Under the pieces are notes generated by a model. It saw only the letters and a list, made by a program, of their open reading frames with translations. It had not been told where the DNA came from and did not search any database. From CAZSRX01 sp964609675 [NCBI: uncultured Bacteroidota bacterium] (lineage in GTDB: Bacteria; CLD3; SB21): a DNA stretch of 64,000 nt. Both the position numbers and the translations under genes were made by a program. Shown here in pieces: positions 28,201-35,325 of this stretch (position 1 is the stretch's first letter; the number at the start of each line of letters is the position of its first letter). The stretch lies in assembly GCA_964609675.1 (NCBI GenBank), contig CAZSRX010000001.1, positions 1-64,000 of the forward strand, in the 5' to 3' direction.

Positions 28201-28599
28201 TTCATCGCGCTTTACGGCATTGCCGTGGAAACCGGCGTCGTGATGGTCGTCTATCTGCACGAAGCGCTGGATAAACGCATTCTCGGCCATCAGAGCGGCC
28301 GGTTGCAATCATTAACCAAACAGGATATATACGATAGCGCCCTGGAAGGCGCCCTGCTCCGTCTCCGGCCGAAACTGATGACGGTGTTCACCAGCATGAT
28401 GGGCCTGATTCCCGTTATGTGGGCCAGCGGCGCCGGTTCCGACGTGATGAAGCCGTTGACCGCGCCTATGATCGGCGGCCTGCTTACGTCCGCGATTCAC
28501 GTACTCATCGTGACACCGGTGCTTTTTGTCATAATGAAAGAGCATAGTCTCCGAAAGAATAAACTGACTTTATCCCGTTTAGCCGACTGGATGAAATAA
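25291..28599 (+). CDS. cusA: CusA-type Cu(I)/Ag(I) RND efflux transporter with an internal insertion
   Basis: Inner-membrane proton-driven heavy-metal exporter (HME-RND, 1102 aa). It begins with the family start IIEWSAHNRLIVI and has 12 membrane helices and two large periplasmic loops. Three methionines, M568 (LYMPVTLP), M618 (LSMIET) and M667 (RIQMLATG), align with E. coli CusA M573, M623 and M672, each offset by five; these bind Cu(I)/Ag(I). The TM4 motif GVIVDASIVLVENAH carries the single-Asp pattern of CusA rather than the two-Asp pattern of CzcA. A Ser/Gly/Met-rich insert of about 45-50 residues (about 786-835) interrupts the segment between LLVPVP and YVPLSELADI. Second gene of the pump operon. 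Confidence 0.95.
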   Translation: MIEKIIEWSAHNRLIVIASFVLLISAGIYAMARLPVDAIPDLSENQVIVFTEWMGRSPEIIEDQVTFPIATALQGLAEVKAVRASSMFGMSFVFVIFEDNTDLYFARTRVLEKLNTMRSSLPPGVTPSLGPDGTGVGHVFWYTVEGPYDLGTLRALQDWDIRYKLSSVEGIAEIASIGGFVKQYQVDVDPWKLKAYALTLEDIIRAIQRNNNETGGKIIESSSAEYFIRGQGYLRSVRDIENIILKSSPSGTPVLLSHVAVVQIGPDIRRGALEKNGQGEVVGGIVVMRHGENARQVIERVKIKISEIQPGLPEGVKIIPSYDRSILIDEAVGTLEKALLEAAIIVSIVVIIFLLHFRSVVRILIEIPVTVVIAFLLMYLFNITSNIMSLGGIILGIGVIVDASIVLVENAHRHLARAIEEKGTLQPADYKAISIMAAKQVGRAIFFSELIILVSFLPVFLLTGPEGKLFHPLAFTKTFMMVGSAAIAITFIPVLMTFFMRGRFVNEERNRITHFMHILYRPVLRWCLKYRKTTLALNVLALIITVPMIADTNSEFMPSLDEGSILYMPVTLPAVSIAEVNRIMRIQDQIIQSVPEVDHVLGKAGKAETSTDNAPLSMIETIILLKPRSEWREGITKRDILNELDQKLQIPGVTNGWTQPIINRIQMLATGVRTDIGLKIFGNNLDTLEYYAVRAEQILKQVPGASDVVAERLQKGLYLDMNPKPERLARYGLSVQDLHMVIETAIGGQNLGTVYENRMRFPVRMRYARDYRDNQASLNQLLVPVPSAGGVSDNASTGTISGMTGQRMAMNKPDNRREESGFTFSLLGGRSYGIQYVPLSELADIRVTEGPPMISSENGMLRSLVYMNARGQDLSAVVQESKSVIQQQLKLPEGYSYSWSGQYENKIHADRTIRLILPLVLMSIFVLLFMTLKDVKETVVVMLSVPFALIGGIYMIYLLDYNFSVAVWVGFIALYGIAVETGVVMVVYLHEALDKRILGHQSGRLQSLTKQDIYDSALEGALLRLRPKLMTVFTSMMGLIPVMWASGAGSDVMKPLTAPMIGGLLTSAIHVLIVTPVLFVIMKEHSLRKNKLTLSRLADWMK

Positions 28600-28644
28600 A
28601 ATGATTGTCTGATTTTTCCGGATTAAAGTAACAAGGAATCATCT

Positions 28645-29817
28645 ATGAAATTTGTCATCTTAATGATCGGCCTGGTTGCCGTTTTTACGGCCTGCCAAAA
28701 CCAGACCCCGCAGACCGTCTCAACGGACGGGAAACCGTATTACTGTCCCATGCATCCGGAAGTCACGTCGGACCGTCCGGGTGTCTGCCCGATATGCCAC
28801 ATGGATCTGGTGAAACGCTCATCGGAGAATGCCCTGAGCGACTCCCTGGTCGTGATGTTGACCGATCCTCAAACGGTGCTCGCCAATATCAGGACTATGA
28901 AAGTGAGGAAAAGCACGCAGGTCCACCGGGTCAAAGCGTACAGCGTACTGGATTTCGCCGAACCGGACCGCAAAATCATCGCCGCCCGATTTTCCGGCCG
29001 TATCGAAAAATTGTACGCCAACCAAACCGGACAGTATATAAAACCAGGGGCCCCACTTTTTGATATTTACTCGCCGGCGTTACTGGAAGCCCAAAACGAC
29101 TACCTGATTGCCCTGAACCAGATTATGACCATCGACAGCATTTCCGGCAACAACGTACTGGCCGCATCCGAACAAAAACTTCGCTTCGCCGGCATGACAA
29201 GCGATCAGGTCGCGCGCCTGAAGGCATCACGGCAGCCGGCCTGGGTAACCACGTTTCATTCGCCGTATGGAGGTTACATCATCCAAAAAAACGCGCAGGA
29301 AGGCGCTTATATCCGTGAAGGCAGCGCGTTATACGAAGTCGCGGACATGAGCCGGCTGTGGAGCCTCGCAGAAATTTATGAGAACGATATTCCGTATATA
29401 ACAGTAAACATGCGGACCACGCTCAGATTAAACGCGATTCCTGGAAAAGAATTTATTGGTAAGGTCGAATACGTCTATCCCGCGTTGGACGCGGCGACAC
29501 GGACGATTAAGGTCCGGTCGGAGTTTAGAAACGATCATCATTTCTTGCGTCCGCAGATGTACGGCGAACAGACTTTTGAAACGGAAACCGGCCCGGCCCT
29601 GTTTATTCCCGAAACCGCAATAGTATTTACCGGCAGGGGCTGTGTCGTATGGATCAAAAGCGGCGATCATCAGTTCCGGCCACAAACGGTAAAAACCGGC
29701 ATCAAAGCGGATTCTCAATACGAAATCACCGAAGGTCTGCGCGAAGGCGATGAAATAGCGATTACAGGCGGTTTTTTGATTGATTCCGAGAGCCAGTTGA
29801 AAGAAATTCAACCCTAG
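28645..29817 (+). CDS. cusB: CusB-type periplasmic adaptor lipoprotein with N-terminal heavy-metal-binding domain
   Basis: Membrane-fusion protein linking CusA to the TolC channel (390 aa). The lipoprotein signal ends VFTACQN. A heavy-metal-binding domain follows (YYCPMHPEVTSDRPGVCPIC, residues about 32-51, then HMDL); its Cys/Met/His set probably captures Cu(I). The adaptor core shows the lipoyl-like half GRIEKLYANQTGQYIKPGAP, an alpha-hairpin, LYEVADMSRLWSLAEIYEND and a beta-barrel (GKVEYVYPALDAATRTIKV). The tail DEIAITGGFLIDSESQLKEI closes the family pattern. Third gene of the operon, 45 bp after cusA. Confidence 0.93.
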   Translation: MKFVILMIGLVAVFTACQNQTPQTVSTDGKPYYCPMHPEVTSDRPGVCPICHMDLVKRSSENALSDSLVVMLTDPQTVLANIRTMKVRKSTQVHRVKAYSVLDFAEPDRKIIAARFSGRIEKLYANQTGQYIKPGAPLFDIYSPALLEAQNDYLIALNQIMTIDSISGNNVLAASEQKLRFAGMTSDQVARLKASRQPAWVTTFHSPYGGYIIQKNAQEGAYIREGSALYEVADMSRLWSLAEIYENDIPYITVNMRTTLRLNAIPGKEFIGKVEYVYPALDAATRTIKVRSEFRNDHHFLRPQMYGEQTFETETGPALFIPETAIVFTGRGCVVWIKSGDHQFRPQTVKTGIKADSQYEITEGLREGDEIAITGGFLIDSESQLKEIQP

Positions 29818-30099
29818 AAAAACGATTTGAAGTTTGAATTTGAAAATATTTTTAAAGCCGTGTTTTTTTAAAGTCATATTCTTCTCGTTTTGAGCGCCAG
29901 GAACGACCGGGAAGCAAGAAAAATAATTCGGTTAAACCCTCACTGGTCGTTAGAAGTTATACGCTAAGTCGGAAGCTTCCATAGGGCGCATACGGGATTT
30001 TTGGACATACGCCGGCAGATCGTAAATGATCTCTGCTTCCGATTGAAAAAAAATGAGGGCATCGTTTTAGAATGGATTCCAATGAATTCATAAAAAAAT
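29818..30099. other. Gap between the Cus and Rnf operons
   Basis: No gene is visible. AACGACC near 29901 can pair with GGTCGTT about 40 bp downstream, a long-loop hairpin of doubtful meaning. No classical terminator was found after cusB. Confidence 0.5.
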
Positions 30100-30128
30100 T
30101 TGGCTTTTTTCACATAAAATATTATATT
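30100..30128 (+). promoter_or_regulatory. Probable rnf operon promoter
   Basis: TTGGCT (30100-30105) and TATATT (30123-30128) are 17 bases apart, about 38 bp upstream of the rnfB ATG. Confidence 0.5.
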
Positions 30129-30166
30129 TCGCCGTTCTGATTATTTTAAGGAAACAAGGATAAGGT

Positions 30167-31051
30167 ATGGGAACAATAGTATTGTATGCCGTGATCGCGC
30201 TGGGCAGCATTGCCGCAGCGTTTGCGATCATCATATTTTTTGTTGAACAGAAATTCAAGGTCATCGAAGATCCCAAGATCGATGAGGTTCAGGCGGCCGT
30301 GCCGGGCGCCAACTGCGGCGGTTGCGGGTTTGCCGGATGCCGTGCTTTCGCGGAAGCCATTGTCAAGGCCGGCACATTGGAGAAGTTTAACTGTCCGGTG
30401 GGCGGGGCGGATGTGATGAACCAAATCGCGAAAATCTTGGGCGTGGAAGCGACGGTCAAGGAACCTCAGGTAGCGGTCGTACGCTGCAACGGATCCTACG
30501 CTAATGCGCCCGGTAAAGTGGAATACGACGGCGCAACCTCATGCCAGTTTGCTCACCAGTTGTATTCCGGCGACAGCGGCTGCCCGTACGGATGTCTGGG
30601 CCTGGGCGACTGCGTGGACGCATGTAAATTCGACGCGATGTATATGGACAAGACGACCGGACTTCCGGTGGTTCTGCAGGACAAGTGCGTGGCCTGCGGC
30701 GCCTGCGTGAAAGCCTGTCCCCGCGGCATCATTGAAATGCGCAACAAACAGAAAAAGAACCTGCGCATTTATGTAGCCTGCATCAACATGGAAAAAGGCG
30801 CCGTGGCCAGGAAGAACTGCTCGGTGGCCTGCATCGGCTGCAGCAAATGCTTTAATGTGTGCCCGCACAATGCGATAGAAATGAAAGCCGATGAGACCGG
30901 TAAATTTAAACTGCTGGCCTATATTGATTACGAAAAATGCAAACTCTGCCGGAAATGCGCGCCGGAGTGTCCGACCAACGCGATCCATGAGGTCAACTTT
31001 CCGCCGCGTAAGGAGCCGGTAAAAACCGAGCCAGCCAAAACGGAAGCATAA
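30167..31051 (+). CDS. rnfB: Rnf complex subunit B (multi-cluster ferredoxin)
   Basis: Membrane-anchored iron-sulfur subunit (294 aa) of the Rnf ferredoxin:NAD+ oxidoreductase, which couples electron transfer to Na+ or H+ pumping. An N-terminal membrane helix (about 1-27) is followed by the Fe-S domain NCGGCGFAGC (about 45-54). Then come ferredoxin-type cysteine sets: CPYGCLGLGDCVDAC, CVACGACVKACP, CIGCSKCFNVCP and CKLCRKCAPECP. The C-terminus is a short Lys/Pro/Glu tail. The ATG is preceded by AAGGATAAGGT. First gene of a rnfBCDGEA operon. Confidence 0.96.
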   Translation: MGTIVLYAVIALGSIAAAFAIIIFFVEQKFKVIEDPKIDEVQAAVPGANCGGCGFAGCRAFAEAIVKAGTLEKFNCPVGGADVMNQIAKILGVEATVKEPQVAVVRCNGSYANAPGKVEYDGATSCQFAHQLYSGDSGCPYGCLGLGDCVDACKFDAMYMDKTTGLPVVLQDKCVACGACVKACPRGIIEMRNKQKKNLRIYVACINMEKGAVARKNCSVACIGCSKCFNVCPHNAIEMKADETGKFKLLAYIDYEKCKLCRKCAPECPTNAIHEVNFPPRKEPVKTEPAKTEA

Positions 31052-31061
31052 TTATTTAACA

Positions 31062-31088
31062 GCCACCAAGGCACAGAGGCATCAGGAT
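31062..31088 (+). repeat. Degenerate dispersed repeat in the rnfB-rnfC gap
   Basis: GCCACCAAGGCACAGAGGCA followed by TCAGGAT resembles a CCACxAAGxCACAAAGGCA-type element. Related fragments lie at 13958-14027 and 41994-42023. It occupies the only long gap (125 bp) inside the rnf operon. Confidence 0.45.
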
Positions 31089-31176
31089 ATTAAAAGCCTG
31101 TTACGGTATGGCTATTCCTTCGTCCCAATGTGACTTGACGGCTTAAATACTTACAGATACTATTAGGAGAAACCAT

Positions 31177-32505
31177 TTGAGAACGTTTAAACTGGGCGGC
31201 GTCCATCCCGAGGAAAACAAAATTTCCGCCGGCGCGGCGATTGAGTTTCTGCCACCACCCGCAACGGTGTCGATTCCGGTCGGCCAGGTGCTGGGCGCGC
31301 CTTCCAAACCGCTTGTTGAAAAAGGGGCGAAAGTCAAGGTGGGTCAGCTGATCGCCAAGGGCGAGTCCTTCATTTCCGCCAATGTCCATGCCTCCGTCTC
31401 CGGAACTGTAAAAGGCATTGACGAAGTAACCGATACCAGCGGCTACCGCCGTAAAGCCATAATCATCGCGGTGGAAGGCGATGAATGGGACGAAAGCATT
31501 GACCGGTCGCCCGAAATCAAATATGAATGCGCCCTGAGCGCCGACGACATTATTAAAAAAATCAACGAAGCCGGGATTGTCGGGCTGGGCGGAGCCACGT
31601 TTCCCACGCATGTGAAACTGAAAGTGCCGCAGGGCAAGAAAGCCGAGGTTCTGATTATCAACGGCGTGGAATGCGAGCCGTACCTGACGTCGGATCACCG
31701 GCTGATGCTCGAAAAAGGCGAAGAACTGCTGGTCGGTACCTCGATATTGATGAAAGCCCTTCAGGTGGATCGCGGGCTGATCGGCATCGAAAATAATAAA
31801 CCGGACGCGATTGCCCATTTAACGACGCTGGCTCAGAAATTCAAAGGGATCGAGATCGTGCCGCTGAAGGTTAAGTATCCGCAGGGCGGCGAAAAACAAC
31901 TGATCAAAGCGCTGATTAACCGCGAGGTACCGTCCGGAAAACTGCCGATTGACGTAGGCACGGTGGTGCAGAATGTCGGTACCACGTTTGCGGTATATGA
32001 AGCGGTGCAGAAGAATAAACCGTTGTTTGAGCGCATTGTTACAGTTACCGGAAAAAGCGTCAAAAAACCGTCCAATTTTCTTGTCCGCATCGGCACGCCT
32101 GTATCCGCGCTAATTGAAAAAGCCGGCGGATTGCCGGAAGATACCGGGAAAATCATCAGCGGCGGGCCCATGATGGGCAAGACTTTGAATTCACTGGAAA
32201 CGCCGGTGGTTAAGGGCATGTCCGGCCTGCTCATCATGCGCAAATCCGAAGCGAAACGCATCGGCACGGTTAACTGCATCCGCTGCGCCCGCTGTGTGTC
32301 GGTATGTCCCATGGGATTGTCGCCGTACTTACTGGCCGTATTGGCCGAACAATCCGAATGGGAACCGGCAGAAAAAGGCCGCATAATGGACTGCATCGAA
32401 TGCGGTTCCTGTATGTATATATGCCCCTCCGGCCGGCCTTTGCTGGATTATATGCGCGTCGGTAAATCAAAAGTTGGTCAGATCATCCGAAGCAGAGGAA
32501 GGTAA
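31177..32505 (+). CDS. rnfC: Rnf complex subunit C (NADH/FMN-binding)
   Basis: Cytosolic-face subunit that exchanges electrons with NAD(H) through FMN and two [4Fe-4S] clusters (442 aa). The start is a TTG (31177) with AGGAG seven bases upstream; no better codon is near. The start FKLGGVHPEENK, the glycine-rich GIVGLGGATFPTHVKL and INGVECEPYLTSDHRLM form the FMN/NADH fold shared with complex I NuoF. The C-terminus has CIRCARCVSVCP (about 367) and CIECGSCMYICP (about 406). Followed by rnfD after 2 bp. Confidence 0.96.
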   Translation: MRTFKLGGVHPEENKISAGAAIEFLPPPATVSIPVGQVLGAPSKPLVEKGAKVKVGQLIAKGESFISANVHASVSGTVKGIDEVTDTSGYRRKAIIIAVEGDEWDESIDRSPEIKYECALSADDIIKKINEAGIVGLGGATFPTHVKLKVPQGKKAEVLIINGVECEPYLTSDHRLMLEKGEELLVGTSILMKALQVDRGLIGIENNKPDAIAHLTTLAQKFKGIEIVPLKVKYPQGGEKQLIKALINREVPSGKLPIDVGTVVQNVGTTFAVYEAVQKNKPLFERIVTVTGKSVKKPSNFLVRIGTPVSALIEKAGGLPEDTGKIISGGPMMGKTLNSLETPVVKGMSGLLIMRKSEAKRIGTVNCIRCARCVSVCPMGLSPYLLAVLAEQSEWEPAEKGRIMDCIECGSCMYICPSGRPLLDYMRVGKSKVGQIIRSRGR

Positions 32506-32507
32506 TT

Positions 32508-33497
32508 ATGGATAAATTAGTCATTTCGGGTTCTCCCCACGTTCATGCCGAACAGGACGTGAAGAGCATCATGTGGGGCGTGGTTATCGCGCTGATTCCC
32601 GCTCTGCTCGTATCGGTGTATTATTTCGGCATACCGGCCCTGGTACTCACGTCCGTGGCCGTATTGTCCTGTCTGGTGTTTGAATTCCTGATTCAGAAAT
32701 TTCTTCTAAAGCAGGAACCGACTATTACGGACGGTTCGGCGGTCATCACGGGTATTTTGCTGGCATTTAATGTGCCATCCAGCCTGCCGCTCTGGCAGTT
32801 GATTATCGGTTCACTGGTAGCTATCGGGATAGCAAAGATGGCGTACGGCGGACTGGGGAAAAATCCGTTCAACCCCGCGCTGGTTGGCCGCGTATTTTTG
32901 CTGATTTCTTTTCCCGTAGATATGACCACCTGGCCAACGCCGGCTCCGCTCGGCACGGTTCCTGATGCGATTACCGGCCCTACGGCCCTCGGCGTCCTGA
33001 AAGAAGGGTTGATGAAGGGCGATACGGTAACCCACTTGATGAAGAATGTACCGACGTATCAGGACTTGTTTATCGGCAGTATCGGCGGGTCGCTCGGTGA
33101 GATTTCGGCGTTGGCGCTGATCCTTGGCGGTCTGTATATGCTCGTTCGCCGAATCATCACCTGGCACATTCCGGTATCCTTCATTGCAACGGTTTTTGTT
33201 TTTACCGCCATTCTCTGGCAGGCCAACCCTGAAAAATACGCGGATCCCGTGTTTCATCTGCTGGCTGGCGGCTTAATGCTCGGCGCGATTTTTATGGCAA
33301 CGGATATGGTGACATCCCCGATGACGTATAAAGGCATGCTGGTTTTTGGCATCGGATGCGGTTTGCTGACGGTACTCATCCGCGTCTGGGGTGCCTATCC
33401 CGAAGGCGTTTCCTTCGCGATTCTGATTATGAACGCCATAACGCCTCTGCTCAATAACTGGTTTAAACCCGCCCAATTCGGCGAGGAGGTTAAGTAA
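32508..33497 (+). CDS. rnfD: Rnf complex subunit D (flavinylated membrane subunit)
   Basis: Integral-membrane subunit (329 aa), homologous to NqrB, with about nine hydrophobic helices. The family core LGKNPFNPALVGRVFLL is present. DAITGPTALG (residues 153-162) is in the place of the FMN-attachment motif, with Thr159 the likely acceptor of the phosphoester-linked FMN that ApbE installs. GAIFMATDMVTSPMTYKG is the second conserved family block. The ATG at 32508 follows GGAAGGT. Confidence 0.95.
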   Translation: MDKLVISGSPHVHAEQDVKSIMWGVVIALIPALLVSVYYFGIPALVLTSVAVLSCLVFEFLIQKFLLKQEPTITDGSAVITGILLAFNVPSSLPLWQLIIGSLVAIGIAKMAYGGLGKNPFNPALVGRVFLLISFPVDMTTWPTPAPLGTVPDAITGPTALGVLKEGLMKGDTVTHLMKNVPTYQDLFIGSIGGSLGEISALALILGGLYMLVRRIITWHIPVSFIATVFVFTAILWQANPEKYADPVFHLLAGGLMLGAIFMATDMVTSPMTYKGMLVFGIGCGLLTVLIRVWGAYPEGVSFAILIMNAITPLLNNWFKPAQFGEEVK

Positions 33498-33498
33498 C

Positions 33499-34068
33499 AT
33501 GGCTAAACTTCCGTCAACTGTAAAGAACATGGTTCTGTCTCTGAGTATAATATCCTTATGCATGTCCGCCGCGCTGGGATTCGTTTACGTGGCGACCAAG
33601 GAACCGATTAATCAGGCAAAGAACAAAAAAATTCTGGATGCCATTCAGGCCGTGGTTCCGGAATTTTCGAATAATCCGTATGAAGAGCAATACACCGTGG
33701 AAAGCTTCGAGGGCGTTATTCTGTATCCGGCAAAAAAAGACGGCCAGCTGGTGGGAACCGCCATCAAGACGTACACTAATATCGGCTACAGCGGTTTCTT
33801 TTCCATTATGGTGGGCCTGTTGCCCGACGGCAGTATCCACAATATTTCGGTGCTTGAACAAAAAGAAACCCCGGGTCTGGGCTCGAAAATGTCGGAACCG
33901 GGTTTTAAAGATCAGTTTAAAGGAAAAAATCCTGCTGCTTTTAAAATGACTGTCCGGAAAGACGGCGGGGAAGTGGACGCTATCACTGCCTCCACGATAA
34001 CTTCGCGTGCCTTTTGTGATGCCGTACAGCGAGCGTACAACGCCTATCAGAAAGGAGGCCGGCAATGA
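33499..34068 (+). CDS. rnfG: Rnf complex subunit G (covalent FMN subunit)
   Basis: 189-aa subunit with one N-terminal membrane helix and a periplasmic FMN-binding domain. KETPGLGSKMSEPGFKDQF and DGGEVDAITASTITSRAFC are the family signatures. In the S/T-G-A-T-type attachment motif, Thr166 within TAST is the FMN acceptor; Ala-Ser replaces the common Gly-Ala, a variant I have seen in Bacteroidetes-type RnfG. Strong ribosome site GAGGAGGT. The stop overlaps the rnfE start by 4 bp (ATGA). Confidence 0.95.
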   Translation: MAKLPSTVKNMVLSLSIISLCMSAALGFVYVATKEPINQAKNKKILDAIQAVVPEFSNNPYEEQYTVESFEGVILYPAKKDGQLVGTAIKTYTNIGYSGFFSIMVGLLPDGSIHNISVLEQKETPGLGSKMSEPGFKDQFKGKNPAAFKMTVRKDGGEVDAITASTITSRAFCDAVQRAYNAYQKGGRQ

Positions 34069-34658
34069 GTTTGAAGCATTTTACCAACGGATTGCTTCGG
34101 GAAAACCCGCTTTTTGTCATGGTGCTGGGTTGCTGTCCCGCGCTGGCGGTGACATCCTCGGCGACGAACGGTCTCGGCATGGGACTGGCCACAACATTTG
34201 TGCTGCTCAGTTCCAACACGCTGGTGGCCTTGCTCAAAAATCTGATTCCCGATAAGGTCCGTATTCCCTGTTTTATCGTGGTTATCGCCACGTTCGTCAC
34301 CATAACCGACATGGTCATGCAGGCCTTCACGCCTGATTTGTACAAAGCGCTCGGCATCTTTATTCCGCTGATTGTGGTCAACTGTGTGATTCTCGGCCGG
34401 GCGGAGGCTTTTGCGCAAAAGAACCGCCTTCTGCCATCCGTACTGGACGGCATCGGTATGGGCATCGGATTTACGATGGCTTTGACCCTGCTTGGCAGCA
34501 TCCGTGAAATACTCGGCAACGGATCCCTGTTTGACATTAAATTTGTCGCGGCCGACGCAAAAACCGTCCTTCTTTTTATTCTCGCACCGGGCGCGTTTAT
34601 CACGTTCGGTTTCCTGATCGCAATTACCAACATCCTGAAAAAGAAGTTTAATATATAA
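34065..34658 (+). CDS. rnfE: Rnf complex subunit E (membrane subunit)
   Basis: Six-helix membrane protein (197 aa) of the RnfE/NqrD family. The start MSLKHFTNGLLRENPLFVMVLGCCPALAVT and the central IPLIVVNCVILGRAEAFA with KNRLLPSVLDGIGMGIGFT are characteristic. The Cys pair in the first and fourth helices (CC, NCV) corresponds to the intramembrane Fe-S site shared with RnfA. AAAGGAGG precedes the ATG. Confidence 0.96.
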   Translation: MSLKHFTNGLLRENPLFVMVLGCCPALAVTSSATNGLGMGLATTFVLLSSNTLVALLKNLIPDKVRIPCFIVVIATFVTITDMVMQAFTPDLYKALGIFIPLIVVNCVILGRAEAFAQKNRLLPSVLDGIGMGIGFTMALTLLGSIREILGNGSLFDIKFVAADAKTVLLFILAPGAFITFGFLIAITNILKKKFNI

Positions 34659-34672
34659 CAGGAATTACTATT

Positions 34673-35248
34673 ATGGATTATATTAACATTATCATATTGG
34701 CGATCGTTGTCAACAACGTTGTGCTCATGCAGTTCCTCGGAATCTGTCCATTTCTGGGCGTTTCGGGAAAGATCGCCACTTCGGTAGGCATGGGCGGCGC
34801 CGTCGTTTTTGTTATGACGCTCGCCAATCTGGTCACTTATCTGATATTCAATTTCATTTTGATACCACTGAATATCACTTTCATGCAAACGATTACGTTT
34901 ATTCTCGTGATCGCGTCGCTCGTCCAGATCGTGGAAATTATTTTGAAAAAAGTCAGCCCATCGTTGTATCAGGCGCTGGGGATTTACCTGCCGCTGATTA
35001 CCACCAATTGCGCCGTTCTGGGTATCGCGCTGCTGGCCTCTAAAAAAGATCTTAATCTGATCATGAGCGTGGTGTACGCCGCATCCACCGCAGTCGGTTT
35101 CACGATCGCTCTGGTACTGATGGCAGGCATCCGCGAACAGATGCAAATAACCGGCGTTCCGGAACGTATGAAAGGCTTTCCGATCTCGCTGATCACCGCC
35201 GGTTTATTATCTCTGGCCTTTATGGGATTTTCCGGTCTGGTTAAGTAA
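34673..35248 (+). CDS. rnfA: Rnf complex subunit A (membrane subunit)
   Basis: Six-helix membrane protein (191 aa) of the RnfA/NqrE family, inverted-topology partner of RnfE. NNVVLMQFLGICPFLGVS and LPLITTNCAVLGIALL carry the paired cysteines that, with RnfE, hold an intramembrane iron-sulfur centre in related complexes. It is the last gene of the operon, which ends 23 bp later at a strong hairpin. Confidence 0.96.
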   Translation: MDYINIIILAIVVNNVVLMQFLGICPFLGVSGKIATSVGMGGAVVFVMTLANLVTYLIFNFILIPLNITFMQTITFILVIASLVQIVEIILKKVSPSLYQALGIYLPLITTNCAVLGIALLASKKDLNLIMSVVYAASTAVGFTIALVLMAGIREQMQITGVPERMKGFPISLITAGLLSLAFMGFSGLVK

Positions 35249-35270
35249 TCTGAATAACCCACGCTATCCA

Positions 35271-35310
35271 ACAGCATTAATACGGCGCTATTAATGCTGT
35301 TTAATTTTTA
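35271..35310 (+). terminator. Terminator of the rnf operon
   Basis: ACAGCATTAAT (35271-35281) pairs perfectly with ATTAATGCTGT (35290-35300), an eleven-base-pair stem with an eight-base loop, followed by TTAATTTTTA. Confidence 0.85.
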
Positions 35311-35325
35311 TAGTCAGGAGGGTTG

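Noticed and set aside
25291-28599. CzcA-type (Zn/Co/Cd) specificity
   Set aside because: The TM4 motif lacks the second Asp of CzcA, and three methionines align in register with the Cu/Ag-binding set of CusA.
33983-35146. 387-codon leftward open frame
   Set aside because: It lies antisense to rnfE and rnfA, which are certain; the translated sequence is low in hydrophobic structure and rich in His/Gln/Arg, typical of a shadow frame.
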